The translations under genes were made by a program, and so were the position numbers. This document shows positions 48,259-57,766 of a stretch of 64,000 bases of DNA, in pieces. Numbering within the stretch: position 1 is the stretch's first letter; each line of letters begins with the position of its first letter. Under the pieces are notes generated by a model. It was given only the letters and a program-made list of their open reading frames with translations. It ran no database searches and was not told where the DNA came from. Source of the stretch: Nitrososphaerota archaeon (GTDB lineage: Archaea; Thermoproteota; Nitrososphaeria; Nitrososphaerales; Nitrosopumilaceae). The stretch lies in the NCBI GenBank assembly GCA_021323705.1, contig JAJPKL010000012.1, forward strand, positions 1 through 64,000, given 5' to 3'.

Positions 48259-49059
48259 ATGATCACAATTAAGATAGGAGGAAGTGTAGTAGATGGTCTT
48301 CACCCCTCAACAATTTCAGACCTCAAAAAAGTATCAGAGCAAGAAAAAGTAATTCTTGTGCACGGCGGAGGCAAAGAGGTCACAAAAATTTCCGAGGCAC
48401 TTGGAAAAGAACAGAAATTCATAGTTTCTCCCGGCGGCATCAAAAGCAGATACACCGATAAAGAAACCGCTGAAATTTTCACCATGGTAATGTCAGGCAA
48501 GATAAACAAAATGATTGTCGGAATGTTACAGAAAAATGGAATAAATGCGGTAGGTCTTTCCGGAATAGACGGCAAGATAATTCAAGCCGAACGAAAAAAG
48601 AAACTCATCGTAATTAATGAAAAGGGCAGAAAGATGGCAATCGATGGAGGCTACACCGGCAAGATTCATGATGTGAACTCAAATCTTATCAAAGTAATCT
48701 TAGACCAAGGATATGTTCCAGTAATTTCTCCGATTGCAATAAGCGAAGAGTCTGACTTTCTCAATGTTGATGGCGACAGAGCGGCTGCCTATGTAGCAGG
48801 AAAGATGCAGTCAGACAGGATACTATTTCTCACTAACGTAGATGGTCTTTTAATGGATGATAAACTAGTCACCAAACTATCTCTTGACGAAGCAAAAGCA
48901 ATCCTTCCAAAGATAGGATTTGGCATGGAAAAGAAGATACTTGCTGCCACAGAAGCAATTGAGATGGGCGTAAAACAGGCAATAGTTGCAAACGGCCAAA
49001 GAGAAAACCCAATATCATCGGCCATTGCAAACGACAAATGCACGGTGATTTCAAAATGA
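48259..49059 (+). CDS. argB: LysZ/ArgB-type [LysW]-aminoadipate/glutamate kinase
   Basis: TIKIGGSVVDG, VLVHGGGKEVTK, NVDGDRAAAYVAGKM. Confidence 0.93.
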   Translation: MITIKIGGSVVDGLHPSTISDLKKVSEQEKVILVHGGGKEVTKISEALGKEQKFIVSPGGIKSRYTDKETAEIFTMVMSGKINKMIVGMLQKNGINAVGLSGIDGKIIQAERKKKLIVINEKGRKMAIDGGYTGKIHDVNSNLIKVILDQGYVPVISPIAISEESDFLNVDGDRAAAYVAGKMQSDRILFLTNVDGLLMDDKLVTKLSLDEAKAILPKIGFGMEKKILAATEAIEMGVKQAIVANGQRENPISSAIANDKCTVISK

Positions 49060-50231
49060 CTGAGGATCAATTCATGGGAAATATCTATCAGAGGTTTCCC
49101 GTCACAATAGAACGCGGCTTGGGGTCTCACGTATGGGACATCAACGGAAAAGAGTATATTGACTTCATGGGCGGATATGGTGTTGCCCTCGTCGGTCACT
49201 GCAATCCAAGAGTAGTCAAGGCACTAAAAGCTCAGCTTGATAAAATAATCACAGTTCACAGCTCGCTTTACAACAAGACAAGAGAAGAGTTTCTTGAGAG
49301 GCTTATCAAAGTTGCACCCTCTGGCCTCAGCCAAGTATATCTTAACAACAGCGGAACTGAAGCAGTAGAGGCAGCCATAAAATTTGCTCGCAAATTTACC
49401 GGAAGAAAGAGCATGGTTGCAATGAACGGATCATATCACGGCAAGTCGTTTGGATCACTTTCGCTCACGTTTAATCCAAAATATCGCAAGGCGTTTGAGC
49501 CTCTTCTAAGCAATGTATCGTTTACACCATTTGGTGATATTGAGGCGCTCAAATCTGTTGTAAATTCCGATACAGCACTTGTCATACTCGAACCGATTCA
49601 AGGAGAGAGTGGAATACATGTTGCACCTGATGGTTTTCTGCAGGATGTAAGAAAATTGTGCAATGAAAATGGAGTTGTTCTGATATTTGATGAGATTCAG
49701 GCAGGTTTAGGGAGAACCGGCAAGTTATGGGCAAGCCAACATTGGGATACAGTTCCAGACATAATGTGTCTTGCAAAAGGAATTGCAGGAGGTGTGCCAA
49801 TGGGTGCGACTCTTGTCAAACCAGAGATTCTGGCAGCCATTGGTAAAGGAGAACAATCCTCAACCTTCGGCGGAAATCCGCTCTCATGTGCCTCTGGAAT
49901 TGCTACAATTCAAGCGTTGACAGAAGACGGCCTAGTTGAAAATGCTGCAAAGATGGGCAAGATGCTACGAGAAGGATTGGAAAGGCTAAAAGAAAAACAC
50001 AAGATAATTCGAGAGATTCGAGGCAAGGGACTCATGATTGGAGTTGAGATGAAGTTTGAGGTAAAAGACATACTCTTTGACGCAATAGCAAATAATCTTT
50101 TATTGCTTTATTCAGGAAAGAACATCTTGCGATTGTTGCCACCTCTTGTGCTTTCAGAATCTGACATAAACAAAGCTTTAGAAACTCTCGATGTCCTACT
50201 AACAAAAGAGGAACAAAGAAGAAATGTCTAG
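49056..50231 (+). CDS. argD: LysJ/ArgD-type aminotransferase
   Basis: YLNNSGTEAVEAAIKFARKFTGR, LIFDEIQAGLGRTGK, LAKGIAGGVPMGA; ATGA overlap with argB. Confidence 0.94.
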   Translation: MTEDQFMGNIYQRFPVTIERGLGSHVWDINGKEYIDFMGGYGVALVGHCNPRVVKALKAQLDKIITVHSSLYNKTREEFLERLIKVAPSGLSQVYLNNSGTEAVEAAIKFARKFTGRKSMVAMNGSYHGKSFGSLSLTFNPKYRKAFEPLLSNVSFTPFGDIEALKSVVNSDTALVILEPIQGESGIHVAPDGFLQDVRKLCNENGVVLIFDEIQAGLGRTGKLWASQHWDTVPDIMCLAKGIAGGVPMGATLVKPEILAAIGKGEQSSTFGGNPLSCASGIATIQALTEDGLVENAAKMGKMLREGLERLKEKHKIIREIRGKGLMIGVEMKFEVKDILFDAIANNLLLLYSGKNILRLLPPLVLSESDINKALETLDVLLTKEEQRRNV

Positions 50232-50643
50232 AGACAAGACGGATGAAACAATAATTGAAATGCTAAAAAAAGATTCGAGGCAGTCTTTTGTCGAGATAGG
50301 AGAAAAACTAGGGCTTTCAGAATCTGCGGTTAGAAGAAGAGTGAAGAATCTGACCGATGGAGGAGTAATAAAAAAATTCACCATTGAAACAGGTGACAGC
50401 AATTCAACTAGTGCCATAATTCTGATATCTGTTGATTCTTCAACTGACACTTCCAAAGTGTCAGCAAGATTGTCAAAGTTGCAAGGAGTTCACACTGTTT
50501 ATGAAATCACTGGACAGTATGATATTGCAACGATCATCAAAGCACCAACCATCACTGAGATAAATTCCTGCATAGACGCTTTGCGCAAGATACCGGGTGT
50601 TTTTGACACCAATACCGTCATAATCCTCAGAACTGTTGTCTAA
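50224..50643 (+). CDS. Lrp/AsnC-family transcriptional regulator (LysM-like)
   Basis: N-term HTH (IIEMLKKDSRQSFVEIGEKLGLSESAVRRRVKNLTDGGVI) and RAM domain; inside the lys/arg cluster. Confidence 0.93.
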   Translation: MSRDKTDETIIEMLKKDSRQSFVEIGEKLGLSESAVRRRVKNLTDGGVIKKFTIETGDSNSTSAIILISVDSSTDTSKVSARLSKLQGVHTVYEITGQYDIATIIKAPTITEINSCIDALRKIPGVFDTNTVIILRTVV

Positions 50644-50717
50644 AACGAAGTTCGGCACTGTTTTTCAATTATTGACGAGAATCGTTGCAAACTAAACCAA
50701 ATTAGCCGAAAGTTGTA

Positions 50718-50735
50718 CGAATATGTTTATATTCG
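50718..50735. promoter_or_regulatory. Inverted repeat cgaatat-gttt-atattcg overlapping a TATA-like box of the homocitrate synthase operon
   Basis: Perfect 7-bp arms, 4-nt spacer; tttatatt about 27-34 nt upstream of the ATG at 50760. Confidence 0.5.
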
Positions 50736-50759
50736 CAAAATTTTGATACTAAATAAGCA

Positions 50760-51950
50760 ATGGACGATCCGAATTACTACGCCTACAAATACAACGAGAT
50801 GGGATCAAAGCCAAAAAAGATCCACATACTGGACAGTACGTTAAGGGAAGGAGAACAACACCCAGGTGTCACTTTTTCCAACAAGCAGAGAATCCAAATT
50901 GCGTGGATGCTAGATTACTTTGGTGTTGACCAAATTGAGATTTCGCCAGTAGTGTCCCCAGATCATAAAGAAGCAACTAAGACGATAATCAAGCAAGGAC
51001 TAAAAGCTGACATTGTTGCTCATGTCAGAGCTCTAAAAGAAGATGTAGACGTAGCACTAGAATGCGATGCCACATGGATGGCAACTTATCTTGGAATTTC
51101 AGATATTCACATGAAGGATAAACTCAGAATAACACGTGAAGAAGCAATGCGAAGGGCAGTAGAGACGGTAGAGTATGCCAAGTCTCATGGTTTTAAGATG
51201 CGATTCACCGTAGAAGATGCCAGCAGAGCTGATCCAGAATTCCTTCTCCAAGTTTGCAAGGCAATATCAGATGCGGGAGTTGACAGAATCAGCATACCAG
51301 ATACGGTTGGAATAATGAGACCAAGCGGTATGTACAATTTAGTAAAGACAGTTCGCGCTCAGATCAAGACGCCGCTGGATGTACATTGTCATAATGATAT
51401 AGGATTGGCATTGGCCAACGCATTGGCAGGATGTGAAGGTGGTGCTGATCAAATTCACACAACTATTGACGGCGTTGGAGAGCGAACTGGCATACCTGCT
51501 CTGGCAGAGACTGCGGTAGCATTAACTTATCTGTACAGATCTCCAAACAATCTCAGGCTAGACATGCTAATGGACCTTTCAAGACTGATTGAACAGTATA
51601 CAAGCATAGTACCATATGATTCCAAACCCATAGTTGGTGCTACTGCATACAAGCACAAGGCAGGAACACACTTGGCCGCAATTCTCAGAAACCCCGCGGC
51701 CTACGAGCCAATAGAGCCAAAGGTAGTAGGCAATAGACGAAGAATAGTCTTCGGAGAGCTTGCAGGTAAGAATGGTGCGGCATATCTAATGTCTCTCCTT
51801 GGCCTAGAGCAAGATGATGAACAAGCAAAGAAAGTGGCGGCAGGCCTCAAGAATCTAAGGATGGGAGACCTACTTGAGATCCCATTGGATGAAAGGCTTG
51901 AAAGAAAGATAATTAATGACACCCAAATGAAGGTAAAGGCAGGTAAATAG
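50760..51950 (+). CDS. Homocitrate synthase / isopropylmalate synthase family
   Basis: HILDSTLREGEQHPGVTFSNKQRIQIA, DVHCHNDIGLALANALAGCEGGADQIHTTIDGVGERTG; in the lysine cluster. Confidence 0.93.
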   Translation: MDDPNYYAYKYNEMGSKPKKIHILDSTLREGEQHPGVTFSNKQRIQIAWMLDYFGVDQIEISPVVSPDHKEATKTIIKQGLKADIVAHVRALKEDVDVALECDATWMATYLGISDIHMKDKLRITREEAMRRAVETVEYAKSHGFKMRFTVEDASRADPEFLLQVCKAISDAGVDRISIPDTVGIMRPSGMYNLVKTVRAQIKTPLDVHCHNDIGLALANALAGCEGGADQIHTTIDGVGERTGIPALAETAVALTYLYRSPNNLRLDMLMDLSRLIEQYTSIVPYDSKPIVGATAYKHKAGTHLAAILRNPAAYEPIEPKVVGNRRRIVFGELAGKNGAAYLMSLLGLEQDDEQAKKVAAGLKNLRMGDLLEIPLDERLERKIINDTQMKVKAGK

Positions 51951-51951
51951 C

Positions 51952-52116
51952 ATGAAATGTTTAGAATGTGACGCAAACATCAACCCTCCAAAAGATTCAA
52001 TGGAAGGCGAGATTGTGACTTGTCCTGACTGCGGCGCAAGTTTTGAGTTAACTAAAGGATCCTCTGGCTTTGAGTTAAAACCAGCACAAACTGTTGGTGA
52101 GGACTGGGGCCAGTGA
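51952..52116 (+). CDS. LysW-like carrier protein (copy 2, EDWGQ terminus)
   Basis: Hand translation: MKCLECDANINPPKDSMEGEIVTCPDCGASFELTKGSSGFELKPAQTVGEDWGQ* (54 aa); GAG GAC TGG GGC CAG TGA. Confidence 0.9.
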   Translation: MKCLECDANINPPKDSMEGEIVTCPDCGASFELTKGSSGFELKPAQTVGEDWGQ

Positions 52117-52961
52117 GCTCGGGACTATCAATACTCTACGATACCATCAGATGGGAGGAAAAGGCGCTGCATGATGCTGCGAAGAAGAAAGGCATCAACG
52201 CAGTGATGGTTGACTGTAAGAGTTTATCCATTAATTTAGATAAGAGTAAGGAAGAGTATGACACGGCAATACAGCGTTGTGTGAGTTATTACCGAAGTCT
52301 GCATTCTACTGCAGCGCTTGAAGGAAAGGGTGTTAATGTAATCAATAGTTTGAACACCAGCATATTTGCTGGAAACAAGTTGTTCACTCACATGCTTCTA
52401 GTAAAAAACGGAGTTCCAACACCATTTAGTGCAGTGGCGTTTTCAGAGGAAGCCGCGTTAGAACTGTTAGATAAAAAAGGCTACCCAATGGTACTCAAGC
52501 CAACAGTTGGAAGCTGGGGAAGAATGATAGCGTTACTAAAAGATCGTGACTCTGCCGAAGGAATAATGGAGACGCGTGAAAAGATGTATCCCATATACCA
52601 AGTATATTATCTTGAAGAGTTTGTGAACAGACCTCCACGCGACATTAGGGCAATAATGATAGGCGATATAGTAGTTGCTGCAATATACAGATATTCTGGA
52701 GACGGGCAGTGGAAGACAAACATGGCCCTTGGAGGCAAGGCAGAACCGCTGAAGGTAACAAAGGAGATGGAAGACATATGCATAAAAGCAAAAAATGCAG
52801 TGCAGGGTCAGATAGTTGGCATCGACTTGATGGAAAGTAAGGAAAAGGGGTTAGTTGTTCATGAAGTCAACAATACAACGGAATACAAAAATACCGTCAG
52901 AGTTACTGGCGTAGATATACCAGCCTTGATGATAGATTACGCAAAACAATCGAGAAAATAA
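52113..52961 (+). CDS. lysX: LysW ligase (LysX/ArgX family), likely LysX-type (alpha-aminoadipate)
   Basis: RimK-like ATP-grasp; VHEVNNTTEYKNTVRVTGVDIP; GTG start overlaps the lysW copy 2 stop (GTGA). Confidence 0.85.
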   Translation: MSSGLSILYDTIRWEEKALHDAAKKKGINAVMVDCKSLSINLDKSKEEYDTAIQRCVSYYRSLHSTAALEGKGVNVINSLNTSIFAGNKLFTHMLLVKNGVPTPFSAVAFSEEAALELLDKKGYPMVLKPTVGSWGRMIALLKDRDSAEGIMETREKMYPIYQVYYLEEFVNRPPRDIRAIMIGDIVVAAIYRYSGDGQWKTNMALGGKAEPLKVTKEMEDICIKAKNAVQGQIVGIDLMESKEKGLVVHEVNNTTEYKNTVRVTGVDIPALMIDYAKQSRK

Positions 52962-52964
52962 GAA

Positions 52965-54095
52965 TTGGACTCTTCAATTACCATTACACCAAGATATTCA
53001 GTAAAGATGCTAGAGAAAGCTCTGAGGCTTTACACCCCTTCGCTTTCTGAAAAGCAGCTGGCCGAATTTTTAGCAGACAAGTGTGACGATCTAGGATTTG
53101 AGAACATCCGCATTGATGAGGTAGGCAACCTCATTGCAACAAAAGGTTCTGGATCTCCAAAAATATTGCTTTGCGGACATATGGATACCGTACCAGGAAA
53201 AATAAAGGTAAGAAATGAGAATGGGCACATCTATGGTAGGGGAGCCTCAGATGCAAAGGCTCCTTTGATGGCAATGCTTCTTGCAGCGGCCTCACTTCAA
53301 AACAACAATGGCACTGTGGTCTTTGCCGCCGTAGTAGACGAGGAGGGAAATGCAACTGGCATCAAGAGTCTTGTCAAACAAAAGCTGGACATCGATTATG
53401 CAATCTTTGGCGAGCCAAGCAGTATAAGGAATATCACAATAGCATACAAGGGAAGAATTGCCATAAACCTCAAGGTAAACGTTGGAGACAGTGCACATGC
53501 CAGTGCTCCATGGCTTGCAAAAAATGCAATTGAAGAATCATACGTATTTACCAAGGCAATCAAGGACGAGCTTGAAGGAAAACAAGAAGGAAAACCAAAA
53601 AGCATGATGTTGACGGCAGCTCTTACTGAGATAAAGGGAGGCACAAGCCACAATGTCACAGCAGTAGAGTGCGACGCAGTGATGGACATCAGAATTCCAG
53701 TTGACATGAATTGTAAAATGGTTGGAGAAAAAATTGCATCCACTGTAACAGAGGTGGCAAAAAAGCAAGGAGTAAATGCATTTTATTCCATACTGGATGA
53801 GACAGAACCATTTGAGGCACCACATAGTTCCCCACTAGTGAGGGCGTTGACTCTTGGCATACTAGATGTAGAAAAAGCAAGGCCGCAGTTAATTAGAAAG
53901 ACTGGAACTGGCGACATGAACATAATTGGAAATACATTGAACATACCCGTTGTAACTTATGGTCCAGGAGACCCACATGCATCACATACAATTGACGAGA
54001 GGGTATCAACAGATGAATATTTGCGAAGCATCGAGGTCTTTAAAAGAATGCTGTATCATCTCAAGAGATTGCACGACGGACAAAAGAAATCCTAA
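52965..54095 (+). CDS. lysK: LysK-type [LysW]-lysine/ornithine hydrolase (M20)
   Basis: LLCGHMDTVPGKIKVRNENGHIYGRGASDAKAPL, VDEEGNATGIK; TTG start. Confidence 0.93.
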   Translation: MDSSITITPRYSVKMLEKALRLYTPSLSEKQLAEFLADKCDDLGFENIRIDEVGNLIATKGSGSPKILLCGHMDTVPGKIKVRNENGHIYGRGASDAKAPLMAMLLAAASLQNNNGTVVFAAVVDEEGNATGIKSLVKQKLDIDYAIFGEPSSIRNITIAYKGRIAINLKVNVGDSAHASAPWLAKNAIEESYVFTKAIKDELEGKQEGKPKSMMLTAALTEIKGGTSHNVTAVECDAVMDIRIPVDMNCKMVGEKIASTVTEVAKKQGVNAFYSILDETEPFEAPHSSPLVRALTLGILDVEKARPQLIRKTGTGDMNIIGNTLNIPVVTYGPGDPHASHTIDERVSTDEYLRSIEVFKRMLYHLKRLHDGQKKS

Positions 54096-54142
54096 ACTAT
54101 CGCAAAACGAACATCAAAATATACTTCAAAAGGACTGGCGCT

Positions 54143-55177
54143 ATGTTATGGTTCATAGGCCTTGGAATCTCAGGCGTTGACGGTCTCAGTCCAAATACGT
54201 TGAAGATTTTAAAAAAAGCCGACATCGTTTATTTTGAAAACTTTACAAGCCCAATACCAAAAATTGACCAGCTTAAGGTAAAAAAGATAACAAGAAGCAG
54301 ATTCAAGATTGCGCCACGGTGGATGGTCGAGGACGGCAAGGCAATACTTGCAGATGCTAAAAAAAAGGCAGTTGTCCTGCTAGCATATGGAGACCCCTAC
54401 ATTGCAACAACACATATTGAATTGCGCACAAGAGCAGAGCTTGAAAAGATAAAGACACGTACAGTGCATGCAGCGTCTGCAATTCCCTCTCTTGTGGGAG
54501 AATGTGGCCTGCAATACTACAAGATAGGCAAACCGGTTACAGTGATGAGAGAGCAACAATCTTGGAATACAGTATACTATACCATCTACGACAATCTGGT
54601 GAGGGGGCTACATAGCATTCTGATATTAGAGTATAACAGTGATGCAGAATTTTTTCTAGATCCAAAGGATGCGCTCTCAAGCCTTTTGTTGATAGAAAAG
54701 GAACAACGGCGAAACGTAATTGATGAATCCATGTTTGGTATTGTGGCATCAAGGATTGGCTCAAAAAACCAATCTATAACGGCTGGAAAGATTTCAAGTC
54801 TTGTCAAAGCAGACTTTGGCAAGCCCCCACATACAATAATCATACCTGGAAGGATGCATTTTACAGAGGTTGACGCTCTCAAGGTTTTTGCAAAGTGTCT
54901 TGATGAGCCATTTGACAACTCAAAGATTCAAAAGATATCCGACCAAATGCTTGCAAAATATGTACCAAAAGCAAGAAGGGCGTTAAATGAAGTAATCAAG
55001 ACTTTCAAAGATGACAAGGACATACATCCAATAATAGAAAATGCCCAACTTTACATAGAAGATGCTGAAAAGTTTCAGAGAGAAGGAAAAGAAGAGCTTG
55101 CGGTGTTGAGCATCGGATATGCGGAGGGGCTAATTGACGCACTCCGCCTCTCTAGAGGAATAGACCCTTGGACATAG
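54143..55177 (+). CDS. dphB: Diphthine synthase DphB fused to C-terminal DUF357-like domain
   Basis: MLWFIGLGISGVDGLSPNTLKILKKADIVYFENFTS, LLAYGDPYIATTHIELR; C-term ENAQLYIEDAEKFQREGKEELAVLSIGYAEGLIDALR. Confidence 0.92.
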   Translation: MLWFIGLGISGVDGLSPNTLKILKKADIVYFENFTSPIPKIDQLKVKKITRSRFKIAPRWMVEDGKAILADAKKKAVVLLAYGDPYIATTHIELRTRAELEKIKTRTVHAASAIPSLVGECGLQYYKIGKPVTVMREQQSWNTVYYTIYDNLVRGLHSILILEYNSDAEFFLDPKDALSSLLLIEKEQRRNVIDESMFGIVASRIGSKNQSITAGKISSLVKADFGKPPHTIIIPGRMHFTEVDALKVFAKCLDEPFDNSKIQKISDQMLAKYVPKARRALNEVIKTFKDDKDIHPIIENAQLYIEDAEKFQREGKEELAVLSIGYAEGLIDALRLSRGIDPWT

Positions 55178-55206
55178 ATTAATCAAGTGGTAACGCATCA
55201 GCTCTT

Positions 55207-55833
55207 GTGGTATATTTGGACGCATTAGACAAGGAGTTAATTTCTACATGTTACGTCGCTTCACTTTCTGGTGAAGAACCAATAGACATAATCAGAAAAA
55301 AGATATCACTAAGCTCAGACTATATCTCAAATAGAATTGATTCCCTTGTGGTAAATGGCTTCATCGAGAAAGACAAGAGGAGTCTTACCGACCTTGGGAG
55401 GGGTTCCATAAGGATAGTTTTGGCAGGAGGAGTCTTTGATATCATACATCCAGGCCATATACATACCCTAAGAGGCGCCAAGGCACTGGGCAATGTACTG
55501 GTTGTAGTTGTTGCAACAGACAGCACTGCACAGAAGATGAAAAACCGCATCCCTCTTCACAACATGGAACTGCGACGAGATCTTGTGAGCTCTTTGTCAA
55601 TGGTAGACCACGCAATGGTTGGCCACGAGGGAGACATTTTCAAGACGGTTGCGCGCGTAAGGCCAAACATCATTGCACTTGGCTATGACCAGATACATCA
55701 AGAAAAATTCATCATAGATGGATGCAAAAAGATTGGAGTGGATGTATCCATCGCAAGGCTCCAGTCTCCAGTACCGGATATTAAGAGCTCAAAGATAGAA
55801 AGTGATTACGGCAAGTCCATACACGGCCTCTGA
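55207..55833 (+). CDS. ribL: FAD synthase RibL-like cytidylyltransferase with N-terminal wHTH-like domain
   Basis: VLAGGVFDIIHPGHIHTLRGAKALG (HxGH); about 70-aa HTH-like N-terminus. Confidence 0.85.
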   Translation: MVYLDALDKELISTCYVASLSGEEPIDIIRKKISLSSDYISNRIDSLVVNGFIEKDKRSLTDLGRGSIRIVLAGGVFDIIHPGHIHTLRGAKALGNVLVVVVATDSTAQKMKNRIPLHNMELRRDLVSSLSMVDHAMVGHEGDIFKTVARVRPNIIALGYDQIHQEKFIIDGCKKIGVDVSIARLQSPVPDIKSSKIESDYGKSIHGL

Positions 55834-55848
55834 GAGAGCAGTACCAAA

Positions 55849-56544
55849 TCATTGTGCTGGTTTTGATTTTACGTTTACGCGGATTGTTATCTGAGAGCCT
55901 GTTGAAAGTTTTGTTAATTTTTTGATGTTGTCTTTTGAAATAAGCTCTATTACAGAATCGTCATGGTGGGTCCTTTCAAGCAGAATTAGTGCGGCATCTA
56001 TGCTGTTGTTAACCCTTGCAGGATAGCATTTCACCCATCCATATGTGCGTTTTCCGTCTGAAAATCCATGCACCAGCACTGCGGGATAAGCATCAAGTGA
56101 CCGCTTTGCCTCGATGAACTCCTTGTCTTTTAGCTTTACATTTAGAGTGCCAGGAAACGGTACGTAGCCAAGCTTTGACTTGAATTGTTTTGTATATCCT
56201 TTCATGGACATGTAGTATGCCCCCTCACCCATTCCAGAAACTATTACTCCCCTGAATTCAACGTATGACGGCGAGGTTTCAAGGCTTGACTTTAGAGTTG
56301 AAAAAATTTTTATCATCTCGGCGTGTCCCTTGGTGGTGATTCGTACAGAGACTCGTGTGCCTGATCGTATCCTCTCTATGTATCCGTCTGATTCTAGTTC
56401 TAAAAGATGCTTTGATGCCGCCTGCTGAGATTTGTGAATGCTTTTTCCAAGTGATGAAGTTGTGATTGGGATAAAGTTGTAGCGTGCACCTTTGGAAAAA
56501 AGTTCTGCAAGTGTTAGTATGTGTTGCAGTTTTAGCTCAGGCAT
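55849..56544 (-). CDS. ribK: CTP-dependent riboflavin kinase RibK with N-terminal HTH
   Basis: FRGVIVSGMGEGAYYMSMKGYTKQFKSKLGYVPFPGTLNVKL; N-term wHTH. Confidence 0.9.
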   Translation of the reverse strand: MPELKLQHILTLAELFSKGARYNFIPITTSSLGKSIHKSQQAASKHLLELESDGYIERIRSGTRVSVRITTKGHAEMIKIFSTLKSSLETSPSYVEFRGVIVSGMGEGAYYMSMKGYTKQFKSKLGYVPFPGTLNVKLKDKEFIEAKRSLDAYPAVLVHGFSDGKRTYGWVKCYPARVNNSIDAALILLERTHHDDSVIELISKDNIKKLTKLSTGSQITIRVNVKSKPAQ

Positions 56545-56549
56545 TAGTT

Positions 56550-57695
56550 TTATGCAATACCAAGCTCTGTAAATGTTTTCAGTGTCATGCCGTCAGTTGA
56601 TTTTAGGTTAGCCATCCTATGCCCTATGACGTATTCTATTCCTGCTTGTTTTGCAGAATCAATCAGTCTCTGTGTTATGATACCGTCCAACACGAGATAC
56701 TTTATTCCAGAACCTGGAGAGAGTTTTGACACTACCTCACTTACCGGTACCTTGAATACGCTGTTTAGTCCCTCATCTAGTGCTACTGCCTCTAAAGACT
56801 CATTTAGGTCCGGATATACTTTTCTTGCAACATTTGCTATTGGCTCATCTTTTGGATCCTGAAGCCTCGGCTTTGCAGTTTCTTTTTTCATCTCTTCTGC
56901 GGTCTCTTTGAGAATATCTGCAATCTGCATAGGAGTAAGTTCTTCTACCTCGACGCCTTCCGGTGCGCGATGAACCACGTCAATATTTACAAGTGATTTT
57001 AATTCTTTCAATATGAAACCGCCTGCCCTGTCACCGTCAAGGAATGCAACAACCTTTTGTTTTGACTCGCAAAGAGACTTGATTGACTCGTCTATTCTTG
57101 CGCCCTCTATTGCAAGTGCGTTGTCAAATCCTGCTCTGAGCAGATTTATCACATCTGCCCTACCTTCGACTAGAATTACCCACGGCGAGTCAAAAACTCC
57201 CGAACCGCATGCAAGTTTCTCTTTTCCAAACGTAGTAAGCTTGCCAGACGATGTGACCTCTTGAACGTCTTTTAGCATCTCTTCTCCTTCACTTATAGTC
57301 TTTGTAGACCATTTCTGCACGATCTGTTTTGCCCTGTCAACAATCTCCTTTTTCTTTGCAGACCTAACATCTTCTATTGCTTCTAGTTTAAAGTGAGCTT
57401 GGAATGGGCCTACTTTGTCTATACTTTCTATCGCAGCTGCAATAAGTGCAGCAGTGTTGATATCAGTACTCATAGGAATCAGCGCATCTCCTTTTGTTTG
57501 ATTAGTCGTACTCGTAGCGTTGACCTCTATTCTTCCTACTTTCGATACCTTCTGAAGTTCATTTAGGTTCATCTCTGGTCCAAGCAGCCCTTCTGTTTGG
57601 CCAAAAATTGCGCCTATGATATCGGCTTTTTCAACGAGTCCATCGACGTCAAAGCTGAGCTTAACGTGATACTTGACAATTCCTGTATATGGCAA
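56550..57695 (-). CDS. dnaG: Archaeal DnaG primase (TOPRIM)
   Basis: VILVEGRADVINLLRAGFDNALAIEGARI, VVAFLDGDRAGGFILKEL. Confidence 0.95.
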   Translation of the reverse strand: MPYTGIVKYHVKLSFDVDGLVEKADIIGAIFGQTEGLLGPEMNLNELQKVSKVGRIEVNATSTTNQTKGDALIPMSTDINTAALIAAAIESIDKVGPFQAHFKLEAIEDVRSAKKKEIVDRAKQIVQKWSTKTISEGEEMLKDVQEVTSSGKLTTFGKEKLACGSGVFDSPWVILVEGRADVINLLRAGFDNALAIEGARIDESIKSLCESKQKVVAFLDGDRAGGFILKELKSLVNIDVVHRAPEGVEVEELTPMQIADILKETAEEMKKETAKPRLQDPKDEPIANVARKVYPDLNESLEAVALDEGLNSVFKVPVSEVVSKLSPGSGIKYLVLDGIITQRLIDSAKQAGIEYVIGHRMANLKSTDGMTLKTFTELGIA

Positions 57696-57766
57696 ATCAT
57701 TAACCTCTTAATTTTTGATCACTTTACGTTCGGAGGGGGCAGATATAAGTGCTTATTGCCAACTCT

